NCBI GenBank assembly: GCA_024642005.1
Contig: JAHECA010000022.1
Span: 1-52,806 of the forward strand
Direction of reading: 5' to 3'
Length of the DNA: 52,806 nt
Source of the DNA: Robiginitalea sp.
GTDB lineage: Bacteria; Bacteroidota; Bacteroidia; Flavobacteriales; Flavobacteriaceae
Position 1 is the stretch's first letter, and each line of letters opens with the position of its first letter. Position numbers and translations under genes: made by a program. The notes beneath the pieces are model-generated. The model was not told the origin of the DNA and searched no databases. It saw nothing but the letters and a program-made list of their open reading frames with translations. This document shows positions 10,679 through 19,560 of the stretch, in pieces.

Positions 10679-11862
10679 AATAAGCTTATCGTAAAGGCGA
10701 CGCCTATGAGCAGGGCGGGGTGAATTTTGGTAAAAACGGAGGCGGCCAGGGCCCCTGCAAAAATAGTCCAGGGCAGCCAATCCATCCCAAATGTTTTGAT
10801 GCCGATGGTGTAGGCACCGCTGAAAATCAACCCGATTACCACGGCCCGAATGCCCATCATAACGGCCCCTATGGCCTTCAGGTGTTTGATTTTCTCATGC
10901 ACATGGGTCAGCAATAGCATCAGCATGGCCGAAGGAAGAAAAATAGAAATAGTGGCAATTACAGCCCCGCTAATGCCTGCCATTTTATAGCCGATAAAGG
11001 TAACACTGCTCAAAATCGGGCCGGGTGTCACCTGGCTAATGCCTATAGCGGCGTTAAATTCTTGCAGGGTTACCCAGCCCAAATCAGACACCAGGGCCTG
11101 TTGCATGATCGGAATAATCACATACCCACCGCCAAACAGGGTTAGGCTCATACCCGAAAACACGCTCGAAAGGGCCAGGGACGCCTCCAATTGGTTCGTA
11201 GCATAGGCCAGGCCAACCAATGCCAGGCCTCCCACTGCGAGAATACCCGCCAGGGTAATCATCTCCTTGCGGGTTATTAGCCGGGAAGGCATTGTATCGA
11301 CCGGGGTGGCAGCCTGTTTATCCCTGTAAAAAAAGTAGCCTGCCACCCCCCCTGTTAAGATCGTGCCGATGAGCAGGAACACATGGGTGGCCGTTACGGA
11401 AACCAAAAAGGCCAGGATGGCGAGTACCCACTGGCTGGGCAGTTTTATCTGCTTTCGGGCCATGGTATACCCCACGCTGGCAATGATGGCCGCAATTACG
11501 GGTATCACATAAGCAATGGAAGCGCTTAATTGCATCCCGGCTGAATAATACAACACCGCAAAGCCCAGAACCAACAGGGAGGTTGGCAGGAGTATCCCAA
11601 AAAAGCTGACAAAGGCCCCCCGTATGCCCGATACGACAAATCCGTAATAAACCACCGAATTAACTGCCAATGGCCCGGGTAGCATGGCGGCGAGGGAGGC
11701 CCCTTCCAGGATCTGATTATCGGAAAGCACCTTTAATTTATCGGACAGCTGCTTTTTGACCATGGCAACCAGGGCCATATGCCCACCAAACGAAATGCTG
11801 CCGATCAGGAAAAAGTTCCAGAAAAGGCCCAGGAGGGAAATTTTGGCCGGATTGCTTTTCAA
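10675..11862 (-). CDS. chrA: CHR family transporter (chromate/sulfate type)
   Basis: About 395 residues, very hydrophobic, with two homologous CHR halves. The first begins FFLIGSISFGGHMALV and contains AAMLPGPLAVN; the second contains LFGGGYVIIPIMQ and ISQVTPGPILSSVTF. The paired FGG...PGP motifs are typical of full-length ChrA proteins, which export chromate and may also handle sulfate. The start is uncertain: no ATG precedes the first helix, so I take TTG 11862, four bases after the upstream stop. Tight packing between two sulfotransfer genes favours an oxyanion such as sulfate as the natural substrate, but that is inference. Confidence 0.87.
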   Translation of the reverse strand: MKSNPAKISLLGLFWNFFLIGSISFGGHMALVAMVKKQLSDKLKVLSDNQILEGASLAAMLPGPLAVNSVVYYGFVVSGIRGAFVSFFGILLPTSLLVLGFAVLYYSAGMQLSASIAYVIPVIAAIIASVGYTMARKQIKLPSQWVLAILAFLVSVTATHVFLLIGTILTGGVAGYFFYRDKQAATPVDTMPSRLITRKEMITLAGILAVGGLALVGLAYATNQLEASLALSSVFSGMSLTLFGGGYVIIPIMQQALVSDLGWVTLQEFNAAIGISQVTPGPILSSVTFIGYKMAGISGAVIATISIFLPSAMLMLLLTHVHEKIKHLKAIGAVMMGIRAVVIGLIFSGAYTIGIKTFGMDWLPWTIFAGALAASVFTKIHPALLIGVAFTISLL

Positions 11863-11866
11863 ACCG

Positions 11867-13216
11867 TTACTTGCTTGAGAAAAAAGGTGGAACGTAAGTG
11901 GCCCGGTAAGGTACCGGGATGCCAGCACCCGCCTGATACAGGATTTTTCCAGAAGGGTCCAGCACCGCCAGGCCCTCTTTGGGCGACGAACATACCAGCA
12001 GGTTGCCGTTGGGCAGTACCTGGGCATTGCCCATCTTTACGGTGAACAGCTCCTGCGGCAGGGCAATGTCCATTGCGCGTTCGGCCTTCCCATCTGCAAG
12101 CCTGTAAGAAACGATGCGTGTCTGACGCTTCCTGCGGCCGTTGTCGAAGAGCATGTAATGGTCATTCGGGTCTTTGAGGATGGCGTGCTGGTAATCAAAG
12201 GGCGGCCCGTCCATCTCGAAATCGCCTCCCTCCCCCAGCACCCATATGCGCTGGCCGGTTTTTACATCCACCTTCCAAACCTGGTTCCAGTCGCGGTACG
12301 AGATCAAAAGATTCTCGTCGGAATCAAAGGCCAGGGCATTGGCGTGGCCCCAGTCCCCATCCATCTCCTTGACGGGAATCCCATCGGGCTTTACCACGTC
12401 GAACGTACTCCATTTCCAAAGGATTTCCCCCTGTTTGTTGAATCGGATAACCGCACTGGAAACGGCCAGCTCCCGGGTGCCGCCCATCTGGTATGGGATA
12501 CTGTCGTATACCAGGGCATATACATCCCCGTTATGGTCGATCACCTCGTGGTGCGCCATCAGGTGCTGTTTGGCCAGGTCAATATCGAAAGAAACCCGGC
12601 CATCGAGGGTATACCCAATGATGCGGTCCCCGGCGCTGTTATTGTCTTTGGGGTCGCCCACCAACACAGCCACCTCATTCGACGCGGTCAGGTGGGATAG
12701 CTTGGGGATACGCGGGGTGTGCTGGTACCAAACAACTGCCGATTCGTTGTTGAGCATGTAGACCAGGCCGTCTTGCTGGCCTTTTTTCTGGGTCAGGATA
12801 TAGCCGTCAAAGGCATTGCCGGTATTTATTTTTTCACTCACCTGAACCAGGGTGCTGTCTGGGGCGGGTGTGCGGAAATCCAGGGCGGCGGAGATCGCGT
12901 GGTCCTGATGCAAAATTTCCACCGCGTAGTCCCTGCCTGGTTTCAGGCAGGCCAGCAAGACATTCTGGGTTTTCCCGGGTGGCAATCCCTTCAGGAAAAA
13001 GGCCTCCCCAGATTTAAGATCACTGATGCGTACCGAGACTTCGATGGAATCCTTTAAGCTGAATTGCAAAGCCCGGACCCCGGGGTTTGCAGTTTCGCCC
13101 AGTATCGGTGCTGCTGTAAAATAGTTTTCAGACCGACAGCCGTTGGAGGTAATTAAAACAAGTGCAGCGGCAAGAAAAAATAACGATTTCACTCCGAAAA
13201 TTGACCTTTCTCCCAT
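11867..13216 (-). CDS. Arylsulfotransferase (ASST)-like lipoprotein
   Basis: 449 residues. An N-terminal hydrophobic stretch ends in a lipobox-like LITSNGC (Cys27), so it is probably a lipoprotein on the envelope. The rest is a propeller-like repeat protein with the look of arylsulfate sulfotransferases: HH (222/223, LMAHHEVIDHNGD), GHANAL (His291), YQHAIL (His344) and the phrase VLPNGNLLV. ASST enzymes move sulfate from one aryl ester to another through a sulfo-histidine without PAPS. The spacing of histidines fits, but the catalytic one cannot be fixed without alignment. It is first gene of a three-gene run with a CHR transporter and a PAPS-type sulfotransferase. A paralogue is at 51121-52791. 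Confidence 0.8.
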   Translation of the reverse strand: MGERSIFGVKSLFFLAAALVLITSNGCRSENYFTAAPILGETANPGVRALQFSLKDSIEVSVRISDLKSGEAFFLKGLPPGKTQNVLLACLKPGRDYAVEILHQDHAISAALDFRTPAPDSTLVQVSEKINTGNAFDGYILTQKKGQQDGLVYMLNNESAVVWYQHTPRIPKLSHLTASNEVAVLVGDPKDNNSAGDRIIGYTLDGRVSFDIDLAKQHLMAHHEVIDHNGDVYALVYDSIPYQMGGTRELAVSSAVIRFNKQGEILWKWSTFDVVKPDGIPVKEMDGDWGHANALAFDSDENLLISYRDWNQVWKVDVKTGQRIWVLGEGGDFEMDGPPFDYQHAILKDPNDHYMLFDNGRRKRQTRIVSYRLADGKAERAMDIALPQELFTVKMGNAQVLPNGNLLVCSSPKEGLAVLDPSGKILYQAGAGIPVPYRATYVPPFFSSK

Positions 13217-13634
13217 GCCATTGATTTTAGTGCATCCTGTTCATTACCGCAGTAGCCAACCTCACTATCCAGAAGGGTATTAGTGTCTTCCCTATCTAAA
13301 GAAAAACCGGGCAGAGAACAGCGGCAAAACTACCAATTTTCACCGAAATGAGGTAATTTCTCCAAACAGTTGCGATCCTTTCAGACCAAAGGGCCAAGCC
13401 AAATTTTGACACGACAAGGCGCGTTGTGTCCCAAATTACGGGGACTGTTCGCCCTGCAAGGCCTATAGCCGGAAGCTGCACAGAAAGGCCCCGGACCTTA
13501 TGTGATCCACTTCGGCGCTTCAGAAGTCGAAGGGGAAAACATTCAGGTCCAATCCCGGCCGCCGACCCCCTGAAATGCAAAGACCCCGGCACTTCTGCCG
13601 GGGTCAACGCACTAATACTACTAAGATAAAAGGC
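13217..13634. other. Gene-free stretch of 418 bp
   Basis: I see no supported gene here. A 103-codon minus-strand frame (13296-13607) has no recognisable content and runs through a terminator hairpin. The stretch should hold the promoter of the 13216 gene and the terminator of the DUF4293 gene. I found no clear TTG/TAnnTTTG pair. Confidence 0.5.
13582..13605 (-). terminator. Hairpin downstream of the DUF4293 gene
   Basis: A perfect 10-bp stem (GACCCCGGCA / TGCCGGGGTC) with a CTTC loop lies 30 bp past the minus-strand stop. Only three T follow in the minus direction, so it is a moderate terminator or an RNA 3'-end stabiliser. Confidence 0.6.
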
Positions 13635-14045
13635 TTACCGTAACCGGTCCACAGATTTTACGAGCTCCTCATCCCGCTTGACAGCCCTGTTGGCCAGGAC
13701 CAAAAAAACGATAGAAAACACGGGGATTAGCAGCCCAATACCCTTCTCCGAGACCGAAGTCTCTCCGGATAGGTTTAGGGTCCGGTACACGAAAGTTCCT
13801 AGTAAAAAAAGGTTCAACAAAATATTCAGTCGGTTCAGTACGAACTGTTGCTGGCGGGTTTTATAACGCGTAACCGCAACAAGGGCAAGCAGGGCCGAGG
13901 CGTAAAAAGCCAGGGATATCCAAAGTATTTCCCCGGCGTATACCGGCTTGCCTGCCGCATCAGACCAAAGCGGAGCCCAAAACGGCAAGAGGCCGGCGGC
14001 CAGGGCCACCAGCAACATATAAACCGTTTGGGTGCGTTGGAGCAT
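13635..14045 (-). CDS. DUF4293 family membrane protein
   Basis: 136 residues with four TM helices (near 7-26, 42-62, 74-93 and 104-123) and the typical MLQRTQTVYMLLV beginning of DUF4293 proteins. This family is restricted to Bacteroidota and often sits beside rho, as it does here in divergent orientation. The function is unknown. A good -7 element lies about 60 bp upstream on the minus strand. Confidence 0.88.
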   Translation of the reverse strand: MLQRTQTVYMLLVALAAGLLPFWAPLWSDAAGKPVYAGEILWISLAFYASALLALVAVTRYKTRQQQFVLNRLNILLNLFLLGTFVYRTLNLSGETSVSEKGIGLLIPVFSIVFLVLANRAVKRDEELVKSVDRLR

Positions 14046-14103
14046 GGTTATACTGCGTTACGTTTATAGTTCAAGGTCCAAAATGGCTTCCCTGAACGAA
14101 GCA

Positions 14104-14111
14104 CAAAAATA
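14104..14111 (-). promoter_or_regulatory. Possible -7 element (TATTTTTG) for the DUF4293 gene
   Basis: On the minus strand the bases read TATTTTTG, a match to the Bacteroidota -7 consensus TAnnTTTG, about 60 bp before the start codon. No good TTG is found at the -33 distance. Confidence 0.4.
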
Positions 14112-14259
14112 AGGAGATTCACGATTTTGACGAAACCTTTCCGCCGAAAGTTCAGACCGGGCTGGCCATTGGTCGCAAGCGTCTTATTCTAAGGGGGTTC
14201 AGCCGGTGCCTGCAGGCATAATTAACACCCTGGCAGCATCAAAATTGGAATTTTATTTG

Positions 14260-14267
14260 TAGGTTTG
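14260..14267 (+). promoter_or_regulatory. rho: Possible -7 element (TAGGTTTG) for rho
   Basis: A perfect TAnnTTTG lies 133 bp before the rho start. A TTG at 14245-14247 is only 12 bp upstream, closer than usual, so the -33 part is weak. If used, it gives a leader of about 125 nt; rho leaders commonly carry autoregulation. The rest of 14046-14399 shows no gene. Confidence 0.4.
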
Positions 14268-14399
14268 CAACGTTATTAGTTTTAGCACTCACCAAAAAGG
14301 GCGTTCATGCCCTGGATCTATCCGAATAACATTTCTTCAACCGTATTGAATTACCGTATTGAATTTTAGATTCATCGTATAACTTTTTTGAACTCATTC

Positions 14400-16133
14400 A
14401 TGTTTGAGATTTCTGAACTTAAGGCTTTGAAGCTGCCTGAGCTTCAAGACATTGCCAAAGATTTAAATGTCCCCAAGTACCGCACCATGAAAAAGCTGGA
14501 CCTGGTTTACCAGATCCTGGACCTGCAGGCCAGCAACCCAGCCGCCGTACGCGAACAAAAACAGGACACCACCGAGCCTGCCCCAACCCCCTCCCCCGAA
14601 CGCGGGCCCAAACCGCAAAGAGGCCGCGACCGCCGCGAAGGCGGCAACCGCTCCCGCCACCAGCAGAATGGTGAAACCAAGCCTGAAACGCCGGTTGCCG
14701 ACGGTGAGGCTCCTCAGGGCGAAGAGCGCCCTAAAGAAGAGCGCCAGCAGCGCCAGGAAGGTGGCGAGGGCCAGCAGCGCCAGCCGCGCCAGCACCGGCA
14801 GAAAGAACACAAGGAACCCCGCGAACACAAGGAACCCCGCGAGCGTAAAGAGCCGCAGCAGCATAAGGAGCAGCAGCAGCATAAGGAGCGCAAAGAACCG
14901 CACAAAGACCGAAAGGGCCCCAAAGAGCCCCGCGAAGCATCCGAATACCCAGCAGACCGCAAAAACGGCAACTTCGACAAAGACCAGCGCAACAAATACA
15001 AACAGCCCGAATACGAGTTCGACAGCATTATCGACAGCGAAGGCGTGCTCGATATCATGTCAGACGGCTATGGCTTTTTGAGGTCTTCCGATTACAACTA
15101 CCTCTCCTCCCCCGACGACATTTATGTGTCTCAGTCGCAGATTCGCCTGTTTGGCCTGAAGAGCGGCGATACCGTTTTGGGGGCTGTACGGCCTCCCAAG
15201 GAAGGAGAAAAGTATTTCCCCCTCATCAAGGTTACCAAGATAAACGGCCTGGACCCTGCAGTGGTGCGCGACCGCGTGTCTTTCGAGCACCTTACCCCGC
15301 TCTTCCCCAAGGAGAAATTTAACCTGGCCGAGCGCCAGAGCAACATCTCTACCCGCATCATCGACCTGTTCTCCCCTATCGGAAAAGGGCAGCGTGGCAT
15401 GATCGTAGCCCAGCCGAAGACCGGTAAGACCATGTTGCTGAAAGATATCGCAAACGCCATTTCGGCTAACCACCCCGAGGTGTACCAGATAATCCTGCTC
15501 ATCGACGAGCGGCCCGAAGAGGTAACCGACATGCAGCGCAACGTGCGCGGCGAGGTGGTGGCCTCAACTTTTGACAAGGAGGCTACCGAACACGTTCGCG
15601 TGGCCAACATCGTCCTCGACAAGGCCAAGCGCCTGGTGGAATGCGGGCACGACGTGGTGATTCTTCTCGATTCGATTACCCGCCTGGCGCGGGCCTACAA
15701 CACCGTGCAACCGGCTTCCGGAAAAGTGCTTTCAGGGGGGGTCGACGCCAATGCCCTGCACAAGCCGAAACGTTTCTTCGGAGCTGCGCGGAATATCGAA
15801 AATGGCGGCTCACTCACCATTATCGCCACCGCCCTGACTGAAACGGGCTCCAAGATGGACGAGGTAATCTTCGAGGAATTCAAAGGAACCGGCAACATGG
15901 AACTGCAACTCGACCGCCGCATCTCGAACCGCCGGATTTTCCCGGCCATAGACCTGGTGGCTTCCAGCACGCGCCGCGACGACCTGCTGCTCGACGAGAA
16001 TACGCTTCAGCGCATGTGGATCATGCGCAAATACCTGGCCGACATGAACCCCATCGAGGCCATGGAATTCATGGAACAACGCATCAAGCAGACCCGTACC
16101 AACGAGGAGTTCCTGATGACGATGAGCCAATAG
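14400..16133 (+). CDS. rho: Transcription termination factor Rho with long disordered insert
   Basis: 577 residues from ATG 14400 (a TTG at 14388 would add four). There is a Rho N-terminal helical domain (1-~45, [16 protein letters not shown]). A charged low-complexity insert follows (~46-200), rich in K, E, R, Q, P and H with repeated KEPRE/HKE units. Then come the RNA-binding fold (~205-275, [14 protein letters not shown]) and the RecA-like motor with P-loop AQPKTGKT (337-344) and Walker [15 protein letters not shown]. The protein is a hexameric RNA-dependent ATPase that ends transcription. The insert makes it much longer than the 419-residue E. coli protein. In Bacteroides thetaiotaomicron a disordered Rho region is reported to drive phase separation, and the insert here could do the same. 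A strong terminator follows. Confidence 0.98.
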   Translation: MFEISELKALKLPELQDIAKDLNVPKYRTMKKLDLVYQILDLQASNPAAVREQKQDTTEPAPTPSPERGPKPQRGRDRREGGNRSRHQQNGETKPETPVADGEAPQGEERPKEERQQRQEGGEGQQRQPRQHRQKEHKEPREHKEPRERKEPQQHKEQQQHKERKEPHKDRKGPKEPREASEYPADRKNGNFDKDQRNKYKQPEYEFDSIIDSEGVLDIMSDGYGFLRSSDYNYLSSPDDIYVSQSQIRLFGLKSGDTVLGAVRPPKEGEKYFPLIKVTKINGLDPAVVRDRVSFEHLTPLFPKEKFNLAERQSNISTRIIDLFSPIGKGQRGMIVAQPKTGKTMLLKDIANAISANHPEVYQIILLIDERPEEVTDMQRNVRGEVVASTFDKEATEHVRVANIVLDKAKRLVECGHDVVILLDSITRLARAYNTVQPASGKVLSGGVDANALHKPKRFFGAARNIENGGSLTIIATALTETGSKMDEVIFEEFKGTGNMELQLDRRISNRRIFPAIDLVASSTRRDDLLLDENTLQRMWIMRKYLADMNPIEAMEFMEQRIKQTRTNEEFLMTMSQ

Positions 16134-16154
16134 CAAAGCGCTTGCAGCGACTAC

Positions 16155-16180
16155 AAACCCGGCCCCGTGCCGGGTTTTTT
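16155..16180 (+). terminator. Rho-gene intrinsic terminator
   Basis: AAACCCGG and CCGGGTTT form a stem with loop CCCCGTG, followed by a T run, 22 bp after the rho stop. Confidence 0.88.
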
Positions 16181-16461
16181 CATGGGTCCGGAAATCTAGC
16201 GGCGCCCCAAAGGGAAAGGGTTCAGATGCGCTTTACGCCAACCCGAAACCACACTGGCCCTGACCCATTTGCAGACCCAATCATCCGTTTGCTGCTTCAG
16301 GGATTTATCATGGTCATGCAGGGCTGCCTTCTTATCGGTTTCTGTAGAATTCGTATCTTATAGGGTGTACCTGTATCAGTAAGGCCGGCATGCTGTTGGT
16401 TTCTAAGTTGCATTCCTTTGCTTCAGAACAAACGATTTATCTGGCTTAAAGCGCATATCCA
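16181..16461. other. Gene-free stretch before the 7-TM protein
   Basis: With the terminator this makes a 328-bp gap. I see no supported gene or RNA. It presumably carries the promoter of the gene at 16462, but I found no clear consensus match. Confidence 0.5.
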
Positions 16462-17172
16462 ATGTTTGAAGGTTTTATGGAAGCTTTGATAAACCAGCCC
16501 TTTTTGTTCATTTTTGCACTGGTATTGGCCGTGTCCCTAATCCGGTATAAACGGTATTATGACACGCCGCTGCGCTACTTCCCGGTTCTGCTGATGTTTA
16601 ACGTTCTCACGGAGATTCTGGGCATGCGCATTATAGAAGGCAAGGACGGGAGTATTGTTTACGCCAACTTTTATTCCAACCTCAACTGGGTGGCCTACAA
16701 TATCCAAACCATTTTCTTTATCCTGTACATACTTTATATCTATCTGGCCTATCTCGAAAATCCAAAACTCCGAAAGGGGCTCCGTATAGGTATCTCCCTC
16801 TATGTGATCGTGAGCATTTGCAATATTTTTATCCAGGATTTTGTCACTCAGTCACAACTCTATAGCTATATGGTGGGCGTGCCACTGGTGATCTTTTATT
16901 CCGCCATGTATATCAGGCGGGAATTCCAAAATAAAGAAATGGCAGGCATGATGCACCGCAATTTATTGTTGTGGATCAGCCTGGGGAATCTGGTGTTTTT
17001 TATGGGGTATGCCCCGTTGAAGATCTATCGGTCATTCTGGGCAAGCGATCTCTGGGCAGAAGTTGAATGGATCCGCAATGCCCAGCTTGTACTCATATAT
17101 TTTCTCCAGTTCTGCCTGCTGGCCGGCTTCCTGCTGATGGGACGCATGAAAAAACCCAAGGTCAACGTTTAG
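16462..17172 (+). CDS. Seven-helix integral membrane protein of unknown function
   Basis: 236 residues. Seven hydrophobic helices can be seen (for example FLFIFALVLAVSLIRY, TIFFILYILYIYLAYLE, VPLVIFYSAMYI, LVLIYFLQFCLLAGFLL), with a short basic C-terminus (GRMKKPKVNV). I recognise no catalytic or transport motif. Both neighbours are separated by terminators, so it is probably a single-gene transcript. The helix count alone does not justify calling it a receptor. Confidence 0.75.
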   Translation: MFEGFMEALINQPFLFIFALVLAVSLIRYKRYYDTPLRYFPVLLMFNVLTEILGMRIIEGKDGSIVYANFYSNLNWVAYNIQTIFFILYILYIYLAYLENPKLRKGLRIGISLYVIVSICNIFIQDFVTQSQLYSYMVGVPLVIFYSAMYIRREFQNKEMAGMMHRNLLLWISLGNLVFFMGYAPLKIYRSFWASDLWAEVEWIRNAQLVLIYFLQFCLLAGFLLMGRMKKPKVNV

Positions 17173-17282
17173 TTGACAGTACCCGTTGTACCTGACTGGC
17201 CCGCATGAGTGAACCGCAGGTTTACCGGTTATGGGCATGGAAGGCTGTCGTTATTTGAGGAGATACCCTACTGGGTATAAAA

Positions 17283-17306
17283 AAACCCCGGACCGGGCCG
17301 GGGTTT
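17283..17306 (-). terminator. Terminator between the 7-TM gene and rpsT
   Basis: AAACCCCGG and CCGGGGTTT form a 9-bp stem. In the minus direction it is followed by a run of eight T, making a strong terminator for rpsT. It may also stop plus-strand transcripts from 16462. Confidence 0.88.
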
Positions 17307-17327
17307 AAAATGGGGAAAGCGGGCTGC

Positions 17328-17579
17328 TTATAAATGAGCTACTTGCTTCATGAGTTTGCTCTTCAGGTTGGCCGCCTTGTTCGAGTGGATGATATTGCGC
17401 TTTGCCAGCTTGTCGATCATGCTCACCACAGAAGGCAACAGGGCCTCAGCCTTTTTCTTGTCTTCTTCGTTGCGCAATTTCTTGATCGCGTTGCGGGTAG
17501 TTTTGTGCTGATAGCGGTTGCGAAGGCGTACGGCCTCGTTCCGGCGGATGCGTTTTAATGCAGACTTGTGATTTGCCAT
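17328..17579 (-). CDS. rpsT: 30S ribosomal protein S20
   Basis: 83 residues, highly basic, beginning [26 protein letters not shown], with TTRNAIKKL and the C-terminal [17 protein letters not shown]. This is the usual S20 pattern and length; the protein binds 16S rRNA early in 30S assembly. It lies 53 bp downstream of two tRNA-Glu genes on the same strand with no terminator between, so read-through from the tRNA promoter is plausible. Confidence 0.97.
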   Translation of the reverse strand: MANHKSALKRIRRNEAVRLRNRYQHKTTRNAIKKLRNEEDKKKAEALLPSVVSMIDKLAKRNIIHSNKAANLKSKLMKQVAHL

Positions 17580-17632
17580 GTTTTTTACTCTAAAGCGGCT
17601 CCGTTGCGGAACCTTTTAATTGACCTATTTCG

Positions 17633-17704
17633 TAGCCCGTAGGGGAATCGAACCCCTGTTACCAGGATGAAAACCTGGCGTCCTAACCCCTAGACGAACG
17701 GGCC
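17633..17704 (-). tRNA. tRNA-Glu (anticodon TTC), copy 2
   Basis: The minus strand gives a 72-nt cloverleaf: GGCCCGT acceptor, D arm with GGGGTTAGGAC, anticodon stem CCAGG/CCTGG with loop TTTTCAT (anticodon TTC), and T arm CAGGGGTTCGATTCCCCT. CCA is not encoded. Position 1 pairs as G-U with position 72. It is identical to the copy at 17771-17842. Confidence 0.96.
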
Positions 17705-17770
17705 GTTATTTCAGCTAGCAGCTCGCAGCGACGGTTAACGGGATGCGAATGCGCTGCAGTAACAGCTTCG

Positions 17771-17842
17771 TAGCCCGTAGGGGAATCGAACCCCTGTTAC
17801 CAGGATGAAAACCTGGCGTCCTAACCCCTAGACGAACGGGCC
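17771..17842 (-). tRNA. tRNA-Glu (anticodon TTC), copy 1
   Basis: Same 72-nt sequence as the copy at 17633. The identity extends slightly beyond both ends (17767-17851 versus 17629-17713, about 85 bp), as expected of a recent tandem duplication. It is nearest the promoter at 17932-17961. Confidence 0.96.
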
Positions 17843-17931
17843 GTTATTTCAAATTGCAGTCCGAAGTGGCAAAAGGCAGTAACTGCCAACCACCTGCCGA
17901 AAGCAAAAGTTACCTTCCGATAAGGCAGGTG

Positions 17932-17961
17932 CAAAAATACAATTATTTTTTACCAGTACAA
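17932..17961 (-). promoter_or_regulatory. Bacteroidota promoter for the tRNA-Glu pair
   Basis: On the minus strand TTG (17961-17959), a 19-bp spacer and TATTTTTG (17939-17932) match the Bacteroidota sigma consensus. It lies about 90 bp upstream of the first tRNA and just past the proS stop, so it can drive tRNA-Glu, tRNA-Glu and perhaps rpsT. Confidence 0.7.
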
Positions 17962-17984
17962 CACCCTTTCGGGATTTTTTGCGC

Positions 17985-19460
17985 CTAATACGCCTTGGCG
18001 AAAATGACCCGGTAAGGCGATGGTTTTCCGGTAACTACGCAGCGCCCAGGATCGGCTTTCGGATCGAGCGGAATGAGGCGTATGGTCGCCTTGGTCTCGT
18101 CCTTGATCCGTTCTTCTGTTTCAGGTGTGCCGTCCCAATGGGCCGATACAAACCCGCCCTGTTTTTCAAGGACCTCCTTGAATTGCTCGTAGGTGTCTAC
18201 CTCGGTAATATTCGCGTCGCGAAAGGCCTCGGCCTTTGTGAAAATGGCCTCCTGAATTTCGTCCAGCAACGACACTATGCGGTCGGCTATGCCCTCCATG
18301 GGCACCACTTCCTTGGCAAGGGTGTCGCGGCGGGCGAGTTCCAGGGTGCCGTTTTCGAGGTCGCGTGGGCCGATGGCCAGGCGAACAGGCACCCCTTTGA
18401 GTTCGTATTCGTTGAACTTGAAGCCGGGCTTGTGGGTGTCGCGGTCGTCGTATTTGACCGAGATACCTTTGGCCTTGAGTTCCTCCATCAGGGGGTTAAC
18501 TTTGGCGCCGATGGCCGCCAACTGGTCTTCGCCCCGGTAGATGGGCACGATTACCACCTGGATGGGCGCCAGCTTAGGGGGCAGCACCAGGCCATTATCG
18601 TCGCTGTGGGTCATGACCAGGGCGCCCATAAGACGGGTGGAAACCCCCCAGGAGGTAGCCCAGACGTAATCGAGGCCGCCCTCTTTGGTGTCGAATTTCA
18701 CATCGAATGCCTTGGCAAAATTCTGGCCTAGAAAATGGGATGTCCCGGCTTGCAGCGCCTTGCCGTCTTGCATCAGGGCTTCGATACAATACGTCTCCAC
18801 GGCCCCGGCAAAACGCTCCCCGGGGGTCTTGGTCCCTTTGATGACGGGCACCGCCATAAAACGCTCGGCAAAGGTGGCGTATATGCCCAGGATAACTTCG
18901 GCCTCGGCAATGGCCTCGGCCTCGGTGGCGTGGGCCGTATGCCCCTCCTGCCAGAGGAACTCGGCCGTGCGCAGGAACAGGCGGGTGCGCATTTCCCAGC
19001 GCACCACATTGGCCCATTGGTTAATGAGCAGGGGCAGGTCGCGGTACGACTGTATCCACTTGCGGTAGGTATCCCAGATTATGGTTTCCGAGGTGGGCCT
19101 GACGATGAGCTCTTCTTCGAGCTTGGCGGTTTCATCGACCACGATGCCGCTGCCGTCTTCGGCGTTCTTGAGGCGGTAGTGGGTCACCACCGCGCATTCC
19201 TTGGCAAAGCCCTCTACATGGCTGGCTTCCTTGCTCAGGTACGACTTGGGTATGAACAGGGGAAAGTAGGCATTCTGGTGGCCTGTGTCTTTAAACATTT
19301 TGTCCAGGGCGGCCTGCATCTTTTCCCATATGGCATAGCCGTAGGGTTTAATTACCATGCAGCCCCTTACCCCGGAGTTTTCAGCCAGGTCCGCTTTTAC
19401 CACCAGCTCGTTGTACCACCTGGAGTAATCCTCGCCGCGCTTCGTTAAATTTTTGCTCAT
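17985..19460 (-). CDS. proS: Prolyl-tRNA synthetase, short (archaeal/eukaryotic-like) type
   Basis: 491 residues, the length of the short ProS type without the long editing insert of E. coli ProS. Features include [17 protein letters not shown], the motif 2 region [27 protein letters not shown], the motif 3 region [24 protein letters not shown], and a C-terminal domain ending VIFAKAY. It charges tRNA-Pro in the cytosol. It has its own consensus promoter (19512-19539) and is divergent from the Gly/Tyr-rich lipoprotein gene. Confidence 0.97.
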   Translation of the reverse strand: MSKNLTKRGEDYSRWYNELVVKADLAENSGVRGCMVIKPYGYAIWEKMQAALDKMFKDTGHQNAYFPLFIPKSYLSKEASHVEGFAKECAVVTHYRLKNAEDGSGIVVDETAKLEEELIVRPTSETIIWDTYRKWIQSYRDLPLLINQWANVVRWEMRTRLFLRTAEFLWQEGHTAHATEAEAIAEAEVILGIYATFAERFMAVPVIKGTKTPGERFAGAVETYCIEALMQDGKALQAGTSHFLGQNFAKAFDVKFDTKEGGLDYVWATSWGVSTRLMGALVMTHSDDNGLVLPPKLAPIQVVIVPIYRGEDQLAAIGAKVNPLMEELKAKGISVKYDDRDTHKPGFKFNEYELKGVPVRLAIGPRDLENGTLELARRDTLAKEVVPMEGIADRIVSLLDEIQEAIFTKAEAFRDANITEVDTYEQFKEVLEKQGGFVSAHWDGTPETEERIKDETKATIRLIPLDPKADPGRCVVTGKPSPYRVIFAKAY

Positions 19461-19506
19461 CGAAAGTTGTTTGGCACAGTAGTTGTACTGCTATACATCG
19501 AAATAA

Positions 19507-19538
19507 TTGGTCAAAACTAATTATTTTTAGTATGTTCA
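19507..19538 (+). promoter_or_regulatory. Possible divergent promoter for the 19561 gene
   Basis: Plus strand: TTG at 19507-19509, 21-bp spacer, TATGTTCA at 19531-19538 (two mismatches to TAnnTTTG), 22 bp before the ATG. It overlaps the proS promoter on the other strand, so the two may compete. Confidence 0.4.
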
Positions 19539-19539
19539 A
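19512..19539 (-). promoter_or_regulatory. proS: Bacteroidota promoter for proS
   Basis: Minus strand: TTG (19539-19537), 17-bp spacer, TAGTTTTG (19519-19512), an exact match to TTG-N17-TAnnTTTG, about 50 bp upstream of the proS ATG. Confidence 0.75.
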
Positions 19540-19560
19540 CAATAAATAAAAATTGCTGTC

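Noticed and set aside
10675-13216. Operon as a plain chromate-resistance island
   Set aside because: No chrB, reductase or mobile element is nearby, and both partners are sulfotransfer proteins, so resistance is not the simplest reading.
13296-13607. Minus-strand frame of 103 codons between the ASST-like and DUF4293 genes
   Set aside because: No recognisable domain, signal or TM; it runs through the terminator hairpin at 13582-13605 and overlaps another random frame on the plus strand.
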